Positions 14,378-17,575 of a stretch of 17,575 bases of DNA are shown piece after piece. The translations under genes and the position numbers were made by a program. Below the pieces are notes generated by a model, which had not been told where the DNA came from, did no database searches, and worked only from the letters and a program-made list of their open reading frames with translations. The DNA lies in the NCBI GenBank assembly GCA_036259875.1, contig DATAAZ010000032.1:1-17575 (forward strand), in the 5' to 3' direction. Each line of letters opens with the position of its first letter. The stretch's first letter is position 1. The stretch is from DATAAZ01 sp036259875. GTDB taxonomy: Bacteria > Actinomycetota > Thermoleophilia > Gaiellales > Gaiellaceae.

Positions 14378-14602
14378 CTACGGCGCGGGCGGCTCGGTCG
14401 TCGGGAACGTGCCCGGGATGCGGCCCCGCCGCCGGTCACGGATCTGACGCTTGCCGCCGAGCAGGTTCCCGCCCTTCGAACGGCGATCGGGCCCCGTGCG
14501 CCGGTCGACGATCACCGTCACGTTCGGGTTGTCCCTGTAGTGCTCGACCAGACGGTCATAGAGCTCGTCCTTCAGCTCGGGCGGGACGACGCAGTAGATC
14601 AT
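14378..14602 (-). CDS. Small DRR-rich protein, 74 residues, unknown function
   Basis: I place the start at ATG 14602, giving MIYCVVPPELKDELYDRLVE, because AAGGAAGG lies immediately upstream. The open frame extends to 14689, but the extra 29 residues look non-coding. The protein continues YRDNPNVTVIVDRRTGPDRR and carries a second basic RDRRRGR block and a proline-rich end. Short actinobacterial proteins with VIVDRR.G.DRR motifs are common and uncharacterised. It is cytoplasmic by composition; the basic repeats might contact nucleic acid, which is a guess. Confidence 0.7.
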   Translation of the reverse strand: MIYCVVPPELKDELYDRLVEHYRDNPNVTVIVDRRTGPDRRSKGGNLLGGKRQIRDRRRGRIPGTFPTTEPPAP

Positions 14603-14806
14603 TCCTTCCTTGCATGGTAGTGAGGCCGCCGGGGGTTTGGAGGCGCCTCCGTTGCGGGTCAAGACCGCCGCTCGAACCGAAAACGCCACGCCTCCGCGAC
14701 TGTTCGTCCGGGGACGGCCGGCCCCAGGCGAAACGCATTGTTTCGGAGCACGCGGACGCCGGGCGTGACGAGATGGATACAGGGACGATGCCCGGGAGGC
14801 GAGCGC
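14603..14806. other. Intergenic interval with a short inverted repeat
   Basis: About 200 bp between two minus-strand genes. CGAAAC (14729-14734) and GTTTCG (14740-14745) form a perfect 6-bp inverted repeat around GCATT, possibly an operator or weak hairpin after the zinc-ribbon gene. Nothing else is evident. Confidence 0.3.
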
Positions 14807-15415
14807 CTAGAAGCGCGGGATGTCGGGGCGCAGGAGGCCCTGCGGGTCGAAGTGCGCGTTCCAGGTCTTGAAGCGGTCCGCGACGTCGTCCAGGTCGTGG
14901 CCGCGCTCCGCGAGGCGAACGGGCTGCGAGGAGTCCGGGAAAATCCGGTACTGGTACCAGGAGATCTCCCAGGCGATCGTCAGCACGATCTCCGGGTTGG
15001 TGCCCGAGAGGAGGAGCATGCTGACGCGCGGCTCGCCGAGGCTCTTGGCGATCCCGGCGATCGTGCGGGCGTACGGGCTCTCGTTGAAGAGCTCGGCCGC
15101 CTCGACGAGCGCCTGCTCCTCGGGCGAGAGCCGCCGCAGGACGGGCTCCGAGACGACGGGCTCCGGCTCGGGCTTCCGAGTCTCGAAGAGCGTTGCGAGC
15201 GCCCCGAGCCGCCGGCGCCGGCGTGGCGACTCGCTGACGAGCGGCGTCGTCGGAGATCCCTCCTTGATCCAGCCGTGCTCGTTCGCCGTCTCGGTGCAGA
15301 GCGCGCAGACGTCGACCCAGTGGTCGTTCCCCGGCGTGTAGCGCGCTGCGCGTTCTCCGAGCAGGAGCGTTCGATGGCAGACGGCGCACGTCCGGTACGT
15401 CTCCTGGCGCTTCAC
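14807..15415 (-). CDS. Zinc-ribbon-like small protein, 202 residues, unknown function
   Basis: From GTG 15415 the product starts MKRQETYRTCAVCHRTLLLG and has two CxxC pairs (C10/C13 and C37/C40 in VDVCALC) spaced as in a treble-clef or zinc-ribbon. A basic linker (SPRRRRRLGALATLFETRKP) and a helical C-terminal domain follow, with LSPEEQALVEAAELFNESPY and TIAWEISWYQYRIFPDSSQP. A TTG two codons earlier (15421) overlaps the TGA of the EF-G-like gene as TTGA, so translation is probably coupled whichever start is used. The frame stays open far upstream but only as a shadow of EF-G. The function is unknown; the operon link hints at a translation- or ribosome-related role. Confidence 0.75.
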   Translation of the reverse strand: MKRQETYRTCAVCHRTLLLGERAARYTPGNDHWVDVCALCTETANEHGWIKEGSPTTPLVSESPRRRRRLGALATLFETRKPEPEPVVSEPVLRRLSPEEQALVEAAELFNESPYARTIAGIAKSLGEPRVSMLLLSGTNPEIVLTIAWEISWYQYRIFPDSSQPVRLAERGHDLDDVADRFKTWNAHFDPQGLLRPDIPRF

Positions 15416-15417
15416 CG

Positions 15418-17481
15418 TCAATGCGCGCCCGCTTTCGCCTCGTCGCGCTCCCGCCTCGCCTGGTCGATGATCCTCTGCGCGACGTGCGCGGGAACCTCCT
15501 CGTAGCGAAGGAAGCTCATCGTGTAGTCGCCGCGGCCGCCCGTCAGCGACGTCAGCGACTGTGAGTACGTGAGGATCTCGGCCATCGGGACCTCGGCGCG
15601 GATCGTCGTCATTCCGCCTGCGGGCTCCATCCCGAGGAGACGGCCGCGCCGTGAGTTCAGGTCGCCGTTCACGGCGCCCACGGTCTCGTCGGGGACGCTC
15701 GCGTCGAGCACCATAATCGGCTCGAGCAGCACGGGATCGGCCTGCTCGTACGCCGACTTGAAGGCCATCGAGCCGGCGATCTTGAACGCCATCTCCGAGG
15801 AATCGACGCTGTGGTAGGAGCCGTCGACCAGGCGCACGCGCACGCCCTGGACCGGCGCGCCCGCGAGCTCGCCGGTCTGCATCGCCTCCTGGATCCCCTT
15901 GTCGACTGCTGGCCGGAACCCCTGAGGGATGACCCCGCCGACGATCTCGTCGACGAACTCGTACCCCTCGTGGCCCTCGATCGGCTCCAGGACGATGTGG
16001 GCGTCGCCGTACTGGCCGCGACCGCCTGTCTGCTTCTTGTACCGCCCGTGCCCGCGTGCCTCCTTCCGGATCGTCTCCAGGTAGGGGACGCGCGGCTGAT
16101 GGAGCTCGACTTCCGCCCCGAAGCGGCGCTTCATCCGCTCGACGGCGACCTCGACGTGCATCTGGGAGAGCCCTGCGAGAAGCTGCTCGCCCGTCTGCTC
16201 GTCTCGGCGGATGACGAGCGTCGGGTCCTCCTCCGCGAGTCGACGGAGCGCGCTCGCCACCTTTTCCTCGTCGCCCTTCGTCTTCGGGGTGATCGCGAAG
16301 CTCATCACGGGCTGCGGGAAGTCGAAGCGAGGCGGCTCGACGGGCTGCTCCTGGCCGAGGAGGAGATCGGCCGTCGTCGTCTCCTTGAGCTTCGCGACGG
16401 CACCGATGTCGCCGGCTGAGAAGCCGACCTCGGCGGCGCTGTGGTCCTTGCCCTGGAGCACGAGAAGCTGACCGAGCCGCTCCTTCGCGCGCGTTCGCGC
16501 GTTCACGAGCGTCGTGTCGCCGGCCACCTCGCCGGAGAGGACGCGGAAGATCGAGATCCGGCCGGCGAAGGGGTCGGCGACAGTCTTGAAGACGAACGCG
16601 GCGGCTCCGTTCGCCGGCGCCTCGATCCGGAGCGGCTTCTTGGCGGGCGACGGGATCCCCTCGACGATCACGTCGAGGAGCGCCGTCGTGCCGAGGTTCT
16701 TCGTCGCCGAGCCGCACGCAACCGGGAAGATCTCGTCACGCGAGACCGCGTTCTTGAGAGCGCCGGCAAGCTCCTCGCCGGCGATGTCCTCGTCCTCGAG
16801 GTACCGCTCCATGAGCGCCTCGTCCGTCTCGACGACGGCGTCGATCAGCCTGACGCGGTATTCGGCCGCCTGGTCGGCGACGTCCGCCGGAATCTCGACG
16901 GGTTCGCCCTCGCGGCCGCCGCCGGGATCCATGTACGCGCGCATGTGGAGCAGGTCGACGACGCCGCGCAGTTCGTGTTCGTGCCCGATCGGAATCTCGA
17001 CGGCGAAGGCGCGTTCGGAAAGCTGCGAGCGGATTCCCTCGAGCGCCGCGAAGAAGTCCGCGCGCTCGCGGTCGAGCATGTTGACGAACAGGACGCGCGA
17101 GAGTCCGAGCGCCTCGCAGCGCTCCCAAAGGCGCGTCGTTTGCACCTCGACCCCGGCGACGCCGCTCACGGTTACGAGCGCGCCCTCGACGACGTGGAGC
17201 GCGGCGAGCGTGTCCGCCTGGAAGCCCGGATCCCCGGGCGTATCGATGAGGTTCACCTTCCGGCCTTGCCACTCGAGGTGGCAGAGTCCGGCCGAGAGCG
17301 ACATCTGCCGCTTGTGCTCCTCCTCCTCCCAGTCCGACACAGTCGACGCCTGCTCGACCGTCCCGAGCCGGTTCGTCGCGCCCGCCTGGAAGAGCAGCGC
17401 CTCGACGAGCGAGGTCTTCCCCGTGCCGCGGTGGCCGACGACCGCGACGTTGCGGATCTTCGACGACTCGTACGACGCCAT
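15418..17481 (-). CDS. Elongation factor G-like translational GTPase
   Basis: The 687-residue protein has the EF-G domain order: GTPase (1-~265), beta-barrel II, then domains III, IV (KKQTGGRGQYGDAHIVLEP, GGVIPQGFRPAVDKG) and V (EPIMVLDASVPDETVGAVNG, LNSRRGRLLGME). G motifs: G1 GHRGTGKT (16-23), G3 DTPGDPGF (80-87), G4 NMLD (134-137) and G5 GSATKN. Canonical EF-G has GHIDAGKTT, DTPGHVDF and NKMD, so the catalytic histidine and the G4 lysine are replaced. This places it with EF-G-like paralogues (EF-G2/FusA2 type) rather than the main translocase, which normally sits beside rpsL/rpsG/tuf; none are here. It may act on ribosomes in stress or recycling. ATG 17481 lacks a strong ribosome site. Confidence 0.9.
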   Translation of the reverse strand: MASYESSKIRNVAVVGHRGTGKTSLVEALLFQAGATNRLGTVEQASTVSDWEEEEHKRQMSLSAGLCHLEWQGRKVNLIDTPGDPGFQADTLAALHVVEGALVTVSGVAGVEVQTTRLWERCEALGLSRVLFVNMLDRERADFFAALEGIRSQLSERAFAVEIPIGHEHELRGVVDLLHMRAYMDPGGGREGEPVEIPADVADQAAEYRVRLIDAVVETDEALMERYLEDEDIAGEELAGALKNAVSRDEIFPVACGSATKNLGTTALLDVIVEGIPSPAKKPLRIEAPANGAAAFVFKTVADPFAGRISIFRVLSGEVAGDTTLVNARTRAKERLGQLLVLQGKDHSAAEVGFSAGDIGAVAKLKETTTADLLLGQEQPVEPPRFDFPQPVMSFAITPKTKGDEEKVASALRRLAEEDPTLVIRRDEQTGEQLLAGLSQMHVEVAVERMKRRFGAEVELHQPRVPYLETIRKEARGHGRYKKQTGGRGQYGDAHIVLEPIEGHEGYEFVDEIVGGVIPQGFRPAVDKGIQEAMQTGELAGAPVQGVRVRLVDGSYHSVDSSEMAFKIAGSMAFKSAYEQADPVLLEPIMVLDASVPDETVGAVNGDLNSRRGRLLGMEPAGGMTTIRAEVPMAEILTYSQSLTSLTGGRGDYTMSFLRYEEVPAHVAQRIIDQARRERDEAKAGAH

Positions 17482-17500
17482 CCGGTGGGCGAGTCTATCG
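17482..17500 (-). promoter_or_regulatory. Candidate -10 box giving a nearly leaderless EF-G-like mRNA
   Basis: On the minus strand TAGACT (17497-17492) ends 10 nt before the ATG at 17481. If used as a -10 element, transcription would start only a few nucleotides before the start codon, which would fit the missing Shine-Dalgarno sequence. Leaderless mRNAs are common in actinobacteria. No clear -35 box is seen. Confidence 0.3.
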
Positions 17501-17575
17501 ACCCGCTTTCGCGCTCCCGCAGATGTCGGAGGCGGGCGTGCCCGGCCCGCGAATCACGCGACAGCGGGCGGCGTG

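Noticed and set aside
12913..14871. 652-residue plus-strand open frame across the aldehyde dehydrogenase
   Set aside because: It lies opposite a full-length, motif-complete ALDH and has shadow-like composition.
15425..16717. Long N-terminal extension of the zinc-ribbon gene frame
   Set aside because: Upstream of 15421 the frame runs inside the EF-G-like gene in another phase and is low-complexity Arg-rich; the protein clearly starts near MKRQETYRTC.
1..17575. CRISPR array, transposase or integrase gene
   Set aside because: No regularly spaced long repeats and no recognisable transposase or tyrosine/serine recombinase motif were seen on either strand.

Overview
The window is very GC-rich and reads as an actinobacterial chromosome. 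Kinase-STAND-WD40 fusions, SARP/BTAD regulators with stress-protein-like tails, and the small NTF2-like and twin-hydrophobic exported proteins together suggest the class Thermoleophilia (Gaiellales/Solirubrobacterales type). That placement is an inference from protein style; there is no rRNA or marker phylogeny here.

Left part (1-8.4 kb): a signalling/regulatory cluster, partly decayed. A receptor-like Ser/Thr kinase is fused to an nSTAND1 NTPase, a membrane segment and 14 WD40 repeats, but a one-base frameshift at about 1040 splits it. Next comes a membrane-anchored NTF2-like protein interrupted by an in-frame TGA. A convergent SARP/BTAD regulator follows, with a C-terminal half resembling tandem universal stress protein domains. 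A divergent, frameshifted and truncated second SARP gene sits beside it, then a small exported/membrane protein with internal repeats. The upstream regions of the kinase, the NTF2-like gene, the SARP pair and the small exported protein each carry two copies of a CTGAAAC/CTGCAAC-type heptamer, 11 bp apart start to start (10 in one case). That is the geometry of SARP operators, so these genes may form one local regulon.

Middle (8.44-9.88 kb): a gene-poor stretch with no convincing intact gene. It holds fragments: a lipoprotein N-terminus with a stop at codon 2, a short piece resembling a VOC-fold protein, tRNA-like pieces and a short direct repeat. A tRNA-Ser(CGA)-like 3' fragment lies at the end of the broken SARP gene (7.47-7.54 kb). 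Together these look like scars of recombination or of an old integrative element; this is an inference.

Right part (9.88-17.5 kb): compact, intact, mostly minus-strand ordinary genes. In transcription order from the right edge these are an EF-G-like GTPase, a small zinc-ribbon-like protein overlapping it, a 74-residue DRR-rich protein, an aldehyde dehydrogenase, an MBL-fold hydrolase and an FNR-type flavin oxidoreductase. One plus-strand unknown gene lies between them and a NIF3/CutA-like protein, RNase HI and tRNA-Gly(GCC) with its terminator. Intact reading frames here, against several broken ones on the left, suggest that the left side is genuinely decaying rather than generally mis-sequenced, although single-base errors cannot be excluded without reads.
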